A stretch of DNA of 64,000 nt, taken from contig NZ_LR130778.1 in the NCBI RefSeq assembly GCF_900538275.1, positions 3,220,001 to 3,284,000 of the forward strand, given 5' to 3'. Within the stretch, counting starts at the first letter, position 1. Each line of letters opens with the position of its first letter. Origin of the DNA: Petrocella atlantisensis. Lineage in GTDB: Bacteria; Bacillota; Clostridia; Lachnospirales; Vallitaleaceae. This document shows, one piece after another, positions 29,049 to 38,207 of this stretch. Position numbers and translations under genes: made by a program. Under the pieces are notes generated by a model, which saw only the letters and a program-made list of their open reading frames with translations, was not told the origin of the DNA and did no database searches.

Positions 29049-30299
29049 TTAATGACAGGCATCACAGATTTTTTCTAAACTTTCAATGATTTTTGCAGAA
29101 TCCAGATGACCGATATAGCGTTCTTTTACTACACCATCGACGGTAAGTACAACGGCAGGGAATTCACCTACATTAAGACGATCGGCTATACCACTTGATT
29201 TATAGATATCTACGCGATTCACAATAACACGACCTTCGAAATGATTTTCGATTTTCTCAATCTCAAGTAGAAAATCAATACTTTCTGCTGCAACCGCATT
29301 ATAGATAAATGTAAGTCCGGGCTTATCTTTTTGAAGGATAACATCATGAAAAGCTTCACTTTCAGCAATGTACTTTTCAGCTGCAAAACCGGCAATAGCA
29401 CCATCACCAACAGCAGTGGCTACTTGTTTTAGCCATTTGTCACGAACATCACCTGCGGCAAAAACGCCTTCAATATTGGTTTCCATCTTTTCATTGGTAA
29501 GAATATAACCGGCTCCGGTCATCTTGATTTGTTCTTTGAAGATTTCAGTATTTGGAAGATAACCGATAAATTCAAAGCAATTGTCACATTTTACCGGAAT
29601 TTCCTCATCTGTTTTAATGTTTTTAAGTACAACGGTATCAAGATGTCCCTCACCTTCAAACCGTTTAACCGCTGAATTCCATATGAATTCCATTTTTGGA
29701 TTCTTTAAAGCCGCTTCCTTAGCAATCTCATTACAATCCATTTTACCTTCATGGTGTAGAACAGAGACAATAACTTTTTTGGCAAACTTTGTTAGAAACA
29801 TACCTTCTTCAATGGCTGCATCACCACTACCAATCACCACAACGGTCTTATCCGTATTAGCAGCGGCATCACAAGTTGCACAGAAAGAAATCCCTTTGTC
29901 AAACAGATAGTTTTCTTCGTTTTCAGCTTTTGTGATACGTGGTCGACCGCCGGTAGTTATAATAACGGTTTTGCCAATAAAAGTATTTCTGAAAGTCTCA
30001 ACCTTTTTCTCTTCGCCGACGAGATCCACAGACTTAACATCGGTAAGCTTGATTTTGACACCCATTTTTTGAGCTTGTGTCTTCATAAGGTTGGTGATAT
30101 CTTCACCTTTTGGACTATCAGGAAAACCTGGATAGTTTTCCACTTCATTGGTATATGTAGCTAAACCGCCAATTAAAGCTTTTTCTATTAATATTGTTTT
30201 TAGTCTTGCTCGACCGGCATAAATAGCTGCGGTTAAACCGGCTGGACCACCACCGATAATGATAACATCATAGTGTTCGACTGTTTTTTCTCTTGCCAT
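29049..30299 (-). CDS. Thioredoxin reductase-like flavoprotein with C-terminal thioredoxin-fold domain
   Basis: A 416-residue FAD/NAD(P)H oxidoreductase. The first about 310 residues are a thioredoxin reductase: FAD motif DVIIIGGGPAGLTAAIYAGR, redox-active CATC in ISFCATCDAA, NAD(P) motif VVVIGSGDAAIEEG, and VFAAGDVRDK near the end. About 100 further residues look like a thioredoxin-fold domain (LTFIYNAVAAESIDFLLEIE) without a CxxC pair. It is the last gene of an operon with a YeeE/YedE transporter pair and TusA, so it probably supplies reductant for sulfur handling (inference). AGGAGG-type site GGAGG precedes the ATG. Confidence 0.85.
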   Translation of the reverse strand: MAREKTVEHYDVIIIGGGPAGLTAAIYAGRARLKTILIEKALIGGLATYTNEVENYPGFPDSPKGEDITNLMKTQAQKMGVKIKLTDVKSVDLVGEEKKVETFRNTFIGKTVIITTGGRPRITKAENEENYLFDKGISFCATCDAAANTDKTVVVIGSGDAAIEEGMFLTKFAKKVIVSVLHHEGKMDCNEIAKEAALKNPKMEFIWNSAVKRFEGEGHLDTVVLKNIKTDEEIPVKCDNCFEFIGYLPNTEIFKEQIKMTGAGYILTNEKMETNIEGVFAAGDVRDKWLKQVATAVGDGAIAGFAAEKYIAESEAFHDVILQKDKPGLTFIYNAVAAESIDFLLEIEKIENHFEGRVIVNRVDIYKSSGIADRLNVGEFPAVVLTVDGVVKERYIGHLDSAKIIESLEKICDACH

Positions 30300-30322
30300 G
30301 ATTTTCCTCCGTTTTAATAGAT

Positions 30323-30880
30323 TTACATAAAGAACTTAACCAGTAATTTACTGCCGATGATGGCTCCGATGAACATAGCAGCGCCAAAAACCCAACCGGA
30401 TAAAGAGAGTGAAGCAATACCACTAAAAAGCGCACCAATGTTACATCCATAAGCGATTCTGGCACCATAACCCATAAGTGTACCACCAAGAACTGCAGCT
30501 ATCACTTGCTTCTTAGATTTCAACTTCTTGAGTTTGAATTGAGATGCTAATAGAACAGCAAGTAATGCACCAAGGATAATACCAATATTTCTCCAGGTAC
30601 CGGAATCATTTATGAATCCGTTGTTCAATGTTGCTTGAGCCCCTGGACTTGAAAAGTAGTACCACTTATCCACGTTGCCACCAAAAGCTTCATAGATCCA
30701 AGCACCCCAGTTAGCAAAGACACCGGATACACCCCAAGGATTACCGGTTGTTGCCAACGTAACAATCTGAAACAATGACAGTAATACAGCACCAGTCAAG
30801 TATGGCCAAGCAATTCGGAGCCATTTTTTATAAAAATCATTTTCACTTATTTTGACCATCGTATCTTTGAATTGACTCAC
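30323..30880 (-). CDS. YeeE/YedE family transporter, half protein
   Basis: A 185-residue membrane protein with about four hydrophobic segments and the YeeE/YedE motif GYGARIAYGCNIGALFSGIA, whose cysteine lies in the substrate path of known members. YeeE (TsuA) imports thiosulfate in bacteria. Here the fold seems divided over this gene and the 230-residue gene two positions upstream. Start is GTG with AGGAGG six bases before it. The TusA gene between the halves is the usual partner. Confidence 0.85.
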   Translation of the reverse strand: MSQFKDTMVKISENDFYKKWLRIAWPYLTGAVLLSLFQIVTLATTGNPWGVSGVFANWGAWIYEAFGGNVDKWYYFSSPGAQATLNNGFINDSGTWRNIGIILGALLAVLLASQFKLKKLKSKKQVIAAVLGGTLMGYGARIAYGCNIGALFSGIASLSLSGWVFGAAMFIGAIIGSKLLVKFFM

Positions 30881-30921
30881 AATAGACCTCCTAATAGGAT
30901 ATGGAAAGTTGCATTATATCC

Positions 30922-31149
30922 CTATTTTACTTTTTCAATGATTACTTCCCATTCACCATCGTCAATTTCTTCTACTTCGACATTATGTCCGTCTTCACGT
31001 GCCCAGTCAGGTACGTTTTTCATAGCACAACTATGATCGATTTGTACAATTAAGATATCACCGATTTCTAATTCTTTAATTTTATTCTGCGCTTTTACCA
31101 ATGGAATAGGGCAAGCCTCTCCAAAACAATCTAATATAACTTCTTTCAT
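30922..31149 (-). CDS. TusA family sulfur carrier
   Basis: A 75-residue TusA/SirA protein with the motif CFGEACPIPLVKAQNKI, whose CPxP cysteine carries persulfide sulfur. The YeeD proteins linked to YeeE transporters belong to this family and process imported thiosulfate. A second cysteine (DHSCAM) is also typical of this subgroup. AGGAGG precedes the ATG. It lies between two YeeE/YedE halves in one operon. Confidence 0.92.
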   Translation of the reverse strand: MKEVILDCFGEACPIPLVKAQNKIKELEIGDILIVQIDHSCAMKNVPDWAREDGHNVEVEEIDDGEWEVIIEKVK

Positions 31150-31165
31150 TTTAAAATCCTCCTAT

Positions 31166-31858
31166 TTAGTGATTTGATTTAGCTTCTTGATATTTTTCTG
31201 CTGCTACATAGAGTAAGAATATAATGATGAGTTGTAATACAACGGCACCAAGCCATCCAAAATAGTCCGGTAGAAATATGGCTTTACCCTTAGATATAAA
31301 GTGGTATTTCCACCATCCAAAATCATGAGCACCCCATAAGGAGCCGAAGATAAAGAATATTAAGGACAAAAACTGCATTTGAAAACCTTCTCCAAAACGC
31401 ATAAGTGTTCCGGAAGCACAACCACCAGCAATGACCATACCGATTCCAAAAAGAATAGCACCGGCAATGGTTGCAAAACTAATAGGGACCACATAGCTCA
31501 TACCAGGAATGGGTAAACCGTTAATAAAGTACCCATATTTTATTGCGGTGAACCCAATGGTGGTAATAGCAAATGCAACTAGAACGGCTCTTGTAACGGT
31601 TGTACTGCCGGTTAGATAGGGGTCACGCATAGAAGCTGTAAAACAGAATCTTGAGCGTTGTAGAATATACCCAAAAGCAAGACCGGTTAACAATAACCAG
31701 AAGGTTCCATTATCACGTTGATCAAGAAACCATGATAAAGCACCTACAAGTACAATTAATACAATGGCATATGGTAATTGACTTTTTTTAGGTTTTCTTC
31801 TAGATGATCCTCTAGCAGAACGACCTGTGACCGTTTCGGTTTTTTCGGTATCACCCAT
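31166..31858 (-). CDS. YeeE/YedE family transporter, half protein
   Basis: A 230-residue membrane protein. The cytoplasmic N-terminus is rich in Arg, Ser and Lys and is followed by about five hydrophobic segments. Family motifs are RSRFCFTASMRDPYLTGS and MVIAGGCASGTLMRFGEG. First gene of the YeeE-TusA-YeeE-TrxR operon. The frame extends to 31918, but CAAAGGAGTG is placed correctly for the ATG at 31858. Predicted to import thiosulfate or a related sulfur compound with its partner half. Confidence 0.88.
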   Translation of the reverse strand: MGDTEKTETVTGRSARGSSRRKPKKSQLPYAIVLIVLVGALSWFLDQRDNGTFWLLLTGLAFGYILQRSRFCFTASMRDPYLTGSTTVTRAVLVAFAITTIGFTAIKYGYFINGLPIPGMSYVVPISFATIAGAILFGIGMVIAGGCASGTLMRFGEGFQMQFLSLIFFIFGSLWGAHDFGWWKYHFISKGKAIFLPDYFGWLGAVVLQLIIIFLLYVAAEKYQEAKSNH

Positions 31859-31999
31859 GTCGATACACTCCTTTGTAAATGAATTAGAGAAAAAGATTAA
31901 TAAAATATTAACAAACATTTATTTAACATCACATGTACAATTCCCATAATCATTCTATCATAAAGATGGATATACTTTATACTCACAATACTTATATAG

Positions 32000-32019
32000 C
32001 ATAAGAATTACTTATGGCA
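32000..32019 (+). promoter_or_regulatory. Candidate LysR-type operator
   Basis: Perfect inverted repeat CATAAG-aatta-CTTATG (32000-32016), containing ATAAG-N5-CTTAT, a LysR T-N11-A box. It lies between the divergent yeeE and lysR genes. The segment GAATTACTTATGGCA (32005-32019) recurs nearly unchanged upstream of the rhodanese genes at 39841. Confidence 0.6.
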
Positions 32020-32108
32020 AAATAGGGATAAATCCTTTTTTTGATGATGACAACTATTTAACAAAGGTGTATAGTGATATAGAGTAAGCTAAAAAGGAGG
32101 TAGGATTT

Positions 32109-33008
32109 ATGCAACTGGATGCATTAAAGTATTTTTTATATGTCGTAGAAGATAGAAGTATCTCTAAAGCGGCTAAAAAAGCACATATATCTCAATCTGC
32201 ATTAAGTCAGATGATACATAAATTAGAAGAAGACTTAGGTTATGAGTTATTAAACCGTAGCAATAGAGGCGTGACACTAACGCCTATGGGTGAAATCGTT
32301 ATAAAATATGCCAATAATATCATAAAAAACTTTGACAAAATGATGGTGGATTTAAGTAATCACCAAAAACAACAGAGTAAAATAACAGTCACCGGAACAT
32401 GGTCCCTTGTGGCTTATTCTCTACCATGTATGATCTACAATGTAAAAAAGAGATTTCCTGAAGTTGAGTTTGACTTGGTCGCAAAAAACTTAGATGAGAT
32501 TCTATCAGACATCAAAAATGACCTGTCAGACTTGGGGTTTATAGACGTGTATATGGAAGAAGAAGATAATCTTATGTATTACAACATGGGCAAAGAAAAA
32601 GTTGTATTAATTGCAAAAAGCGATTATAAGATACCGGATAAGATTACACTTAGTGAGTTGGTGGATGTTGAATTAATCATGTGCACCATCAACAAAAAGA
32701 CTTGCGAAAATATTGACATATCCCTTAAGCCACTCCATAAAAAGCTGGATAACTTGAACATTATGTTTAAAGCAGACTCATTAACAGCCGTCAAATCATC
32801 TATTCTAAATGGTTTTGGCGTCGCTTTTGTTCCCTATGAATCTATAAAGTATGAGTTGTATGAAGAAGCAATCAAGCTGATAGAAGTAGAAGGTCTTAAT
32901 CTGGATTATGATATATATATGGTGAGTAAGAAAACAAAAGAACTATCCGAAGTGGTTCGTGCATCAAGAGAATATCTGATAGAAGAAGGTAGAAAAAGTT
33001 TTTGTTAA
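32109..33008 (+). CDS. LysR family transcriptional regulator
   Basis: A 299-residue regulator. The N-terminal winged helix-turn-helix is clear (MQLDALKYFLYVVEDRSISK through AHISQSALSQMIHKLEEDLG, then LLNRSNRGVTLTPMG), followed by a periplasmic-binding-protein-like effector domain (about 90-295). It is divergent from the YeeE-TusA-YeeE-TrxR operon with a LysR-type palindrome between them, so control of that operon is likely; the inducer is unknown. AAGGAGG precedes the ATG. Confidence 0.9.
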   Translation: MQLDALKYFLYVVEDRSISKAAKKAHISQSALSQMIHKLEEDLGYELLNRSNRGVTLTPMGEIVIKYANNIIKNFDKMMVDLSNHQKQQSKITVTGTWSLVAYSLPCMIYNVKKRFPEVEFDLVAKNLDEILSDIKNDLSDLGFIDVYMEEEDNLMYYNMGKEKVVLIAKSDYKIPDKITLSELVDVELIMCTINKKTCENIDISLKPLHKKLDNLNIMFKADSLTAVKSSILNGFGVAFVPYESIKYELYEEAIKLIEVEGLNLDYDIYMVSKKTKELSEVVRASREYLIEEGRKSFC

Positions 33009-33016
33009 GTGGAAGA

Positions 33017-33235
33017 TTATAGCTTGGTTAGGGTGATTTCGTAAACACCATTAATAGGCTCATCAACAGAGATAGAACAAGGTCTATGGGCAAAATATTC
33101 TTCAATGGAATCAACAGTACAGCTATGATCAGACACCAACATGAAGCTTTCACCAATTGCCAATTGGTCGAAGCTTTTACGTGCTTTAAGTAATGGAATG
33201 GGACAAAAATCACCAAAACAATTTACTTTTTCCAT
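33017..33235 (-). CDS. TusA family sulfur carrier, second copy
   Basis: A 72-residue TusA-like protein: VNCFGDFCPIPLLKARKSFD with the CPxP cysteine, and DHSCTVDS later on. It differs clearly from the copy at 30922. Transcribed toward the LysR gene, ending 8 bases from it. An AAAGGAG site precedes the ATG. Probably a persulfide carrier in the same sulfur network. Confidence 0.9.
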   Translation of the reverse strand: MEKVNCFGDFCPIPLLKARKSFDQLAIGESFMLVSDHSCTVDSIEEYFAHRPCSISVDEPINGVYEITLTKL

Positions 33236-33341
33236 CCAAATCTCCTTTGTTAACCATACTACGGTTGAAAGGTCAAAACTAAGTTTCTATAATAACAACT
33301 GTAGCTTTAAGCTGCAAAAAAGTCAAGTGATTGAGGTTCCT

Positions 33342-34478
33342 ATGATTGAATATAAGAAGCCGTATTTATTAGACCAATCCTTGAGATATGTAGAAGACGC
33401 CATGCGTTGTTCTAATGGATCAGGAGATGGGAGATATACAGAAGAATGTGAGACATGGATTAAGAACAAGTTAGGTGTGGAACATGTTACTATGACCACA
33501 TCTTGTTCCCATGCTTTAGAATTAGCTCTACATGTTATAGAACTAGGTCAAGAAGATGAAGTTATATTACCCTCCTATACATATCCTTCCACAGCAAATG
33601 CCGTGTTACTGGCTGGCGGAAAAGTTGTTTTTTCACAAGTAGAGCCGAAACATCTAACCTTGGATCCTGCAAAATTGGAAGCCAAGATTACTTCAAAAAC
33701 AAAGGCCATCATTGTGGTCCACTATGGTGGAATTTGTTGTAAGATGGATGAAATTATGTTCATAGCCAAAAAGCATCATTTGGTGGTCATAGAAGATGGC
33801 GCTCAAAGTTTTTTGAGTAAATACAAAGGCCGTTATGCCGGTACACTTGGAGATTTTGCCTGTTTGAGCTTTCATGGTACTAAGGATGTGGTTGCTGGAG
33901 AAGGCGGAGCACTATTATTTCATGATGATAGATATGCTGCAAAGGTTACTATGTTTAGACAAAAAGGTACCAATCAGACAGCCTATAAAAAAGGTCTGGT
34001 TGACTTCTATGAATGGAAAACAAAAGGTTCCAGCTATGGCCCATCTGACATACTTATGGCTATGCTGTTAGGGCAATTGGAACTCAGTCAAGAAATCATA
34101 GAATGTAACAAAAAAACCTTTGAGAACTATGAAAACCATTTTAAGAATAAAAAGTATGAAGGACTAGAAAGCTACAGTAGGCAATCGAACTATGGAAGCC
34201 ATAATGGTCATTTATTCTATCTCATATTCAAAGAAGTAGAACAAGCTTCTGCCTTTATAACCTATATGGATAAAGAAAAGATTCAAGTATTAACCCATTA
34301 TATACCTCTTTGCGAAAGTGAAATGGGAAAGAAACTCGTAGGAGAATCACTGGGATATGACATTGAGAAAGATCTGGGTAAAAGGTTGGTAAGGCTGCCT
34401 CTTCACCCTGTACTGACTGAAAAACAACAAGCATATATATTGCATCATACGGACTCATTTTTTAGGAGGTTAATATGA
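33342..34478 (+). CDS. DegT/DnrJ/EryC1/StrS aminotransferase (WecE/RffA-like)
   Basis: A 378-residue PLP enzyme of the sugar aminotransferase family. Seen are MTTSCSHALELALHVIELGQ, EVILPSYTYPSTANAVLLAG, IVVHYGG, VIEDGAQSF and the PLP-lysine segment LSFHGTKDVVAGEGGALLF, closest to the WecE/RffA pattern SFHETKN. Such enzymes aminate nucleotide-linked keto-sugars. The frame opens far upstream at 33141, but GAGG and ATG 33342 fit the conserved N-terminus IEYKKPYL. It overlaps the next glycosyltransferase by 4 bases, so the product is probably an aminosugar moved to a carrier lipid or glycan. Confidence 0.88.
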   Translation: MIEYKKPYLLDQSLRYVEDAMRCSNGSGDGRYTEECETWIKNKLGVEHVTMTTSCSHALELALHVIELGQEDEVILPSYTYPSTANAVLLAGGKVVFSQVEPKHLTLDPAKLEAKITSKTKAIIVVHYGGICCKMDEIMFIAKKHHLVVIEDGAQSFLSKYKGRYAGTLGDFACLSFHGTKDVVAGEGGALLFHDDRYAAKVTMFRQKGTNQTAYKKGLVDFYEWKTKGSSYGPSDILMAMLLGQLELSQEIIECNKKTFENYENHFKNKKYEGLESYSRQSNYGSHNGHLFYLIFKEVEQASAFITYMDKEKIQVLTHYIPLCESEMGKKLVGESLGYDIEKDLGKRLVRLPLHPVLTEKQQAYILHHTDSFFRRLI

Positions 34479-35206
34479 TTTCTATTGTTATACCGACATA
34501 TAATCGAGCAGGTCATTTGAAAAATCTATATTTCAAACTGGATGAGGCAATGATTCATATGGGTGAAAGCTATGAGTTAATATTAGTAGACGATGCCAGC
34601 AAGGATGACACAGCGGAAGTGATTAGAGAAATCTGTAAAATGAGCCGGCAGGTAAAGGGCGTTATTTTGACGTATAATGTTGGACAACAAAATGCAACCC
34701 TTGCCGGCATTCGTCATGCTTCACATGAAGTCGTTGTAACCCTGGATGATGATTTGAAATATGACCCGGCGACCATTAATCAGTTACTTGACGTCTATAA
34801 TCAAGGTTATGATGTTGTATATGGCATAGTAAAAGAAGTGAAAAGGAAAAAAATCAGAAGGCTTGGAACGGCAGTAAAGGAAATGTTGCTCTTTCTACTT
34901 TGCAAAAAACCAAAAGAGGTTCAACTGACCAGTTACAAAGTTATGGGCGGATCAATACTGGATCATATCCGTAGCGACGCGCATGAAAAAGTCTACCTGT
35001 CAGCCCGATTATTACAGAAAACAAATAATATCATAAACGTTGAGGTAGCATCTAATAAAGAACATCTAGCAACCACCTATAGTCTTCGTCAACTGATTCG
35101 CTTGACCTTTACTATAGTAAAATATTATGGACCTAAGTTGACTCATCAGAATCATCAAAAAGATATGAATAAAAGAACACAGTACGTCATTAAGGAGCTT
35201 GTTTAA
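34475..35206 (+). CDS. Family 2 glycosyltransferase (ArnC/dolichol-phosphate-mannose-synthase-like)
   Basis: A 243-residue GT-A glycosyltransferase with MISIVIPTYNRAGHLKNLYF, the nucleotide-sugar Asp in ELILVDDASKD, NVGQQNATLAGIRHA and the metal-binding VVTLDDDLKYDP. The GQ-x-ATLAG pattern is that of ArnC/DPM-type enzymes that load sugars onto polyprenyl phosphate. It lacks the C-terminal membrane helices of ArnC. Overlap with the aminotransferase start-stop (ATGA) and abutment to the ATP-grasp gene make a tight operon. Confidence 0.85.
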   Translation: MISIVIPTYNRAGHLKNLYFKLDEAMIHMGESYELILVDDASKDDTAEVIREICKMSRQVKGVILTYNVGQQNATLAGIRHASHEVVVTLDDDLKYDPATINQLLDVYNQGYDVVYGIVKEVKRKKIRRLGTAVKEMLLFLLCKKPKEVQLTSYKVMGGSILDHIRSDAHEKVYLSARLLQKTNNIINVEVASNKEHLATTYSLRQLIRLTFTIVKYYGPKLTHQNHQKDMNKRTQYVIKELV

Positions 35207-36472
35207 ATGAAATTAATGTGTCTTGGCGCCTCTAGGGCTCAGCTAAGTTGTATAAAAAAAGCAAAAGAGATGGGTATCTCTGTTATTACTTGTGATTATC
35301 TTGAAAATGCTGTCGGTCATGATAGCAGCGACTTATCCGTATATGTGAGTACCTTTGATTATAAGAATGTGCTTAAGGCAGCAAGGATTCAGGCCATAGA
35401 CGGTATCATGACCATGGGAACAGATCAACCGGTATATACAGCAGCATACGTGGCAGAACATCTGGGCTTACCGACTATGATTTCTGAAGAAACAGCCTTT
35501 TCAGTAACCAATAAGATTAAAATGAAACAGATTTTTCTTGATTCGAAGATACCAACAGTTGATTATAGAATCTATGAAAAAGGTATACATGAAGATGATT
35601 TAGATGATTTGCCCTATCCTGTAGTGGTTAAGCCCATTGATTCTCAAGGTCAAAGAGGCATCTATTATCTAGAAAGTAAAAATGCGGTTATAGAGTATTA
35701 TGAAAATGTTGTTCAACATAGCAGAGATCGTAGAATTCTTGTTGAAACTTACTACGAACATGATGAGATCACGGTTAGTGGATGGGTTCAAGACGATAAT
35801 CTAACAGTTCTATCCATAACAGATCGTGTAACCTTTAAAGATAAAGAGCGAATTGGTATTTGCCTATCTCATGAATTTCCTTCAAAACATATGTTTACCC
35901 ATGGCGATAGAATTATAGAATTATCGTCCCACATCGTAAAAGCTTTTAATATCCATAACGGCCCGATTTATTTTCAACTGATGCTTGGAGCGAAAGGTCT
36001 ATATGTTAATGAAATAGCTTGTCGCATCGGTGGTGCCTATGAAGGCAGCTTTATTCCTCACATTACCAAATTTGACATTGTGAAGGCACAGATTGAGCAA
36101 TCATTAAATCAATCATTAAATCAATCATTAAATCAAGATAAAGTGGATATCAAGCCATTGAATTATCAAGTTTTAGAGAATAAAGCATTTTTATCCGTAC
36201 AATTATTTTTCTGCAAACCATGTATAATTCACCATATGCCTTCAGAAAAAGAGATTATGGAATTGGAAGGCGTCCTTGAAGTGGGTTTTAATTATAAGAC
36301 TGGGGATCAGGTTCAACCTATAGAAAATGCAACAGCAAGAATCGGCTATGTGATTGTAGAAGGTCCGTCTAAAAAGGAACTGGAAAAACGTTTGATAAAA
36401 CTATATGAAAAACTGACGATTCTTGATGAACATGGGGTGAATCAAATCATCCATAGAAAAATAAAGGGATAA
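35207..36472 (+). CDS. ATP-grasp enzyme of unknown specificity
   Basis: A 421-residue protein with a preATP-grasp fold at the N-terminus (KLMCLGASRAQLSCIKKAKE) and an ATP-grasp domain (YPVVVKPIDSQGQRGIYYLE, and the metal site IYFQLMLGAKGLYVNEIACR). It resembles carbamoyl-phosphate-synthase-large-chain-like ligases that activate a carboxylate and join it to an amine or thiol. Its place after an aminotransferase and a glycosyltransferase suggests acylation of an aminosugar, which is inference. It starts at the base after the upstream stop. A threefold 12-bp repeat lies inside it. Confidence 0.8.
   Translation: MKLMCLGASRAQLSCIKKAKEMGISVITCDYLENAVGHDSSDLSVYVSTFDYKNVLKAARIQAIDGIMTMGTDQPVYTAAYVAEHLGLPTMISEETAFSVTNKIKMKQIFLDSKIPTVDYRIYEKGIHEDDLDDLPYPVVVKPIDSQGQRGIYYLESKNAVIEYYENVVQHSRDRRILVETYYEHDEITVSGWVQDDNLTVLSITDRVTFKDKERIGICLSHEFPSKHMFTHGDRIIELSSHIVKAFNIHNGPIYFQLMLGAKGLYVNEIACRIGGAYEGSFIPHITKFDIVKAQIEQSLNQSLNQSLNQDKVDIKPLNYQVLENKAFLSVQLFFCKPCIIHHMPSEKEIMELEGVLEVGFNYKTGDQVQPIENATARIGYVIVEGPSKKELEKRLIKLYEKLTILDEHGVNQIIHRKIKG
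36098..36133 (+). repeat. Three tandem 12-bp repeats inside the ATP-grasp gene
   Basis: The unit CAATCATTAAAT is repeated exactly three times in frame, encoding QSLN three times. A copy-number change would add or remove four residues without a frameshift. Confidence 0.9.
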
Positions 36473-36504
36473 GAATACAGGAATAACAATGAAGGGGTAG
36501 TCTA

Positions 36505-37434
36505 ATGAAAAAATTAATGGTTATCATTTTAAGCATTATTATGGGGTTGAGTGGTTGTAATCATCAAACATCGGATGAAATTGTTATTGCAGAGCAATAT
36601 GGATTGGCATATGCGCCGCTTCAAATCATGAAAGTAAAAGGTTTCCTAGAAGATGAATTAAAAGGTGATACAGTTGTAAAATGGGTTAAGTTAGCAAATA
36701 CTGCAGCCATTAGAGAGGCCATGCTTTCAGATCAACTGGATGTTGGGTTTATGGGTATTCCGCCATTCCTAATAGGTGTTGATCAGGAGATGCCATGGAA
36801 GATAATGACAGGCTTATCACAGAGTCCTGTTGGCTTAATAACGGATCATCCCTCCATCAATAATCTAGAAGACCTCATTTATAAAGGTCAGATAGCACTA
36901 CCGCAACCTGGTAGCATTCAACATATATTATTGGCTATGGCCTTAAAAGATCAAATAGGGGAAAGTGATCTACTGGATCAACAATTGATTGCTATGAACC
37001 ATCCGGAAGGTTATCAAGCACTAATAGGCGAGACCCAAGTCATTGCACAATTTACCACACCACCTTATTTATTTGATGGCTTAAAGACAAACGGTATTCA
37101 TATGATACTCAGTGGTGAAGAAGCAATGGGAGCACCCTTTACCTTTATCGTAGGGGTTTGCCAAGAAAATTTTTATGAAGAAGAAGCATCCTATAAAAGC
37201 TTTCTTAGAGCATTAGACCGCGCCTATATATTTATGGAGGATGAGAAAAGTGAGACTTTAGCCATTCTTTCAGAAAGTTACGGTTTGGAGGAAGATATTC
37301 TAGAAAGCTATCTGTATGAAATGGATATGGTATATGACAGAGAAGTGTTAGGTGTGGAGCGCTTCATAGCTTTTATGAGGGAAGAAGGGTATATAAGTAA
37401 AGATATAAGACAGGATGATGTGTTATGGGATTGA
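36505..37434 (+). CDS. ABC transporter substrate-binding lipoprotein (NMT1/SsuA-like)
   Basis: A 309-residue lipoprotein with a signal peptide and lipobox LSGC (Cys at about residue 18), then a periplasmic-binding fold of the NMT1/THI5/SsuA type: EIVIAEQYGLAYAPLQIMK and LKGDTVVKWVKLANTAAIRE with LDVGFMGIPP after. Relatives bind sulfonates, nitrate, taurine or pyrimidine precursors; the ligand cannot be told. It overlaps the permease gene by 10 bases. No cognate ATPase gene is next to it. Confidence 0.85.
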   Translation: MKKLMVIILSIIMGLSGCNHQTSDEIVIAEQYGLAYAPLQIMKVKGFLEDELKGDTVVKWVKLANTAAIREAMLSDQLDVGFMGIPPFLIGVDQEMPWKIMTGLSQSPVGLITDHPSINNLEDLIYKGQIALPQPGSIQHILLAMALKDQIGESDLLDQQLIAMNHPEGYQALIGETQVIAQFTTPPYLFDGLKTNGIHMILSGEEAMGAPFTFIVGVCQENFYEEEASYKSFLRALDRAYIFMEDEKSETLAILSESYGLEEDILESYLYEMDMVYDREVLGVERFIAFMREEGYISKDIRQDDVLWD

Positions 37435-38207
37435 AGAAGCCATTAGATAAAGTTAATCAGCATATGTTAAAAGGTTTGTGGGTCATTATTGGATTGGTCT
37501 TATGGGAAGTGATTGTAAGGCTTCAATGGGTGAACCCATTACTTATGCCTTCTCTTACAAAGATAATAAAAAAGCTACTTGGTGAGATTATTCATGGAAG
37601 CCTATTATTACAGGCGTTTCAGTCTGTTATGTTGATATTCTTAGCTTTACTTTTAGGTCTAGTGATTGCATTGATTATGGCATACTTGGATTATTTCAGT
37701 GAAATATATAGAAGTCTTTTTGAATGGCTGGCTTCCGCATTAAATCCGCTACCGGGAGTAGCCTTGTTGCCCATCGTTATTATGTGGACCGGTGTAGGGC
37801 TTAAAGCAGTATTTGCCATTATTATGCATGGTGTGGTATGGTCTCTGTATTTGAATATTAAAACCGGCTTCAATGAAGTAGACGATGCTTATATTGAGGT
37901 GGCGAAAAACCATGGTGCGAGTCATTGGCAGATGTTTCATTATGTTTTATTACCCAATAGCATTCAAGCAACGATAACAGGACTGCGAATAGGGTGGTCG
38001 AGAGGTTGGCGTGCACTCATTAGTGCAGAAATGATTTTTGGTGCCATCAGTACCATAGGTGGAATTGGTTGGTATTTGTACGAAAGAAGATCTTTTATGG
38101 ACAGTGCCGGTATGTATGCCGGTGTTGTATTGGTCGTATTAATTGGGCTTTTGGTGGAACAATTTATTTTTGATCGGTGGCTGGTAAATCTATATGATAA
38201 ACAATGA
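37425..38207 (+). CDS. ABC transporter permease (SsuC/TauC-like)
   Basis: A 260-residue inner-membrane protein with about six membrane segments and the permease EAA-type loop EVAKNHGASHWQMFHYVLLP, as in SsuC and TauC. The partner is the lipoprotein encoded just upstream. The ATP-binding subunit is missing from the operon; the next gene is on the other strand and its 3' end overlaps this one by 44 bases. Either an ATPase elsewhere is shared or it was lost. Confidence 0.88.
   Translation: MGLKKPLDKVNQHMLKGLWVIIGLVLWEVIVRLQWVNPLLMPSLTKIIKKLLGEIIHGSLLLQAFQSVMLIFLALLLGLVIALIMAYLDYFSEIYRSLFEWLASALNPLPGVALLPIVIMWTGVGLKAVFAIIMHGVVWSLYLNIKTGFNEVDDAYIEVAKNHGASHWQMFHYVLLPNSIQATITGLRIGWSRGWRALISAEMIFGAISTIGGIGWYLYERRSFMDSAGMYAGVVLVVLIGLLVEQFIFDRWLVNLYDKQ

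Noticed and set aside
33141-33341. 67-codon N-terminal extension of the DegT aminotransferase
   Set aside because: It overlaps the minus-strand TusA gene and its promoter region; family proteins start near IEYKKPYL.
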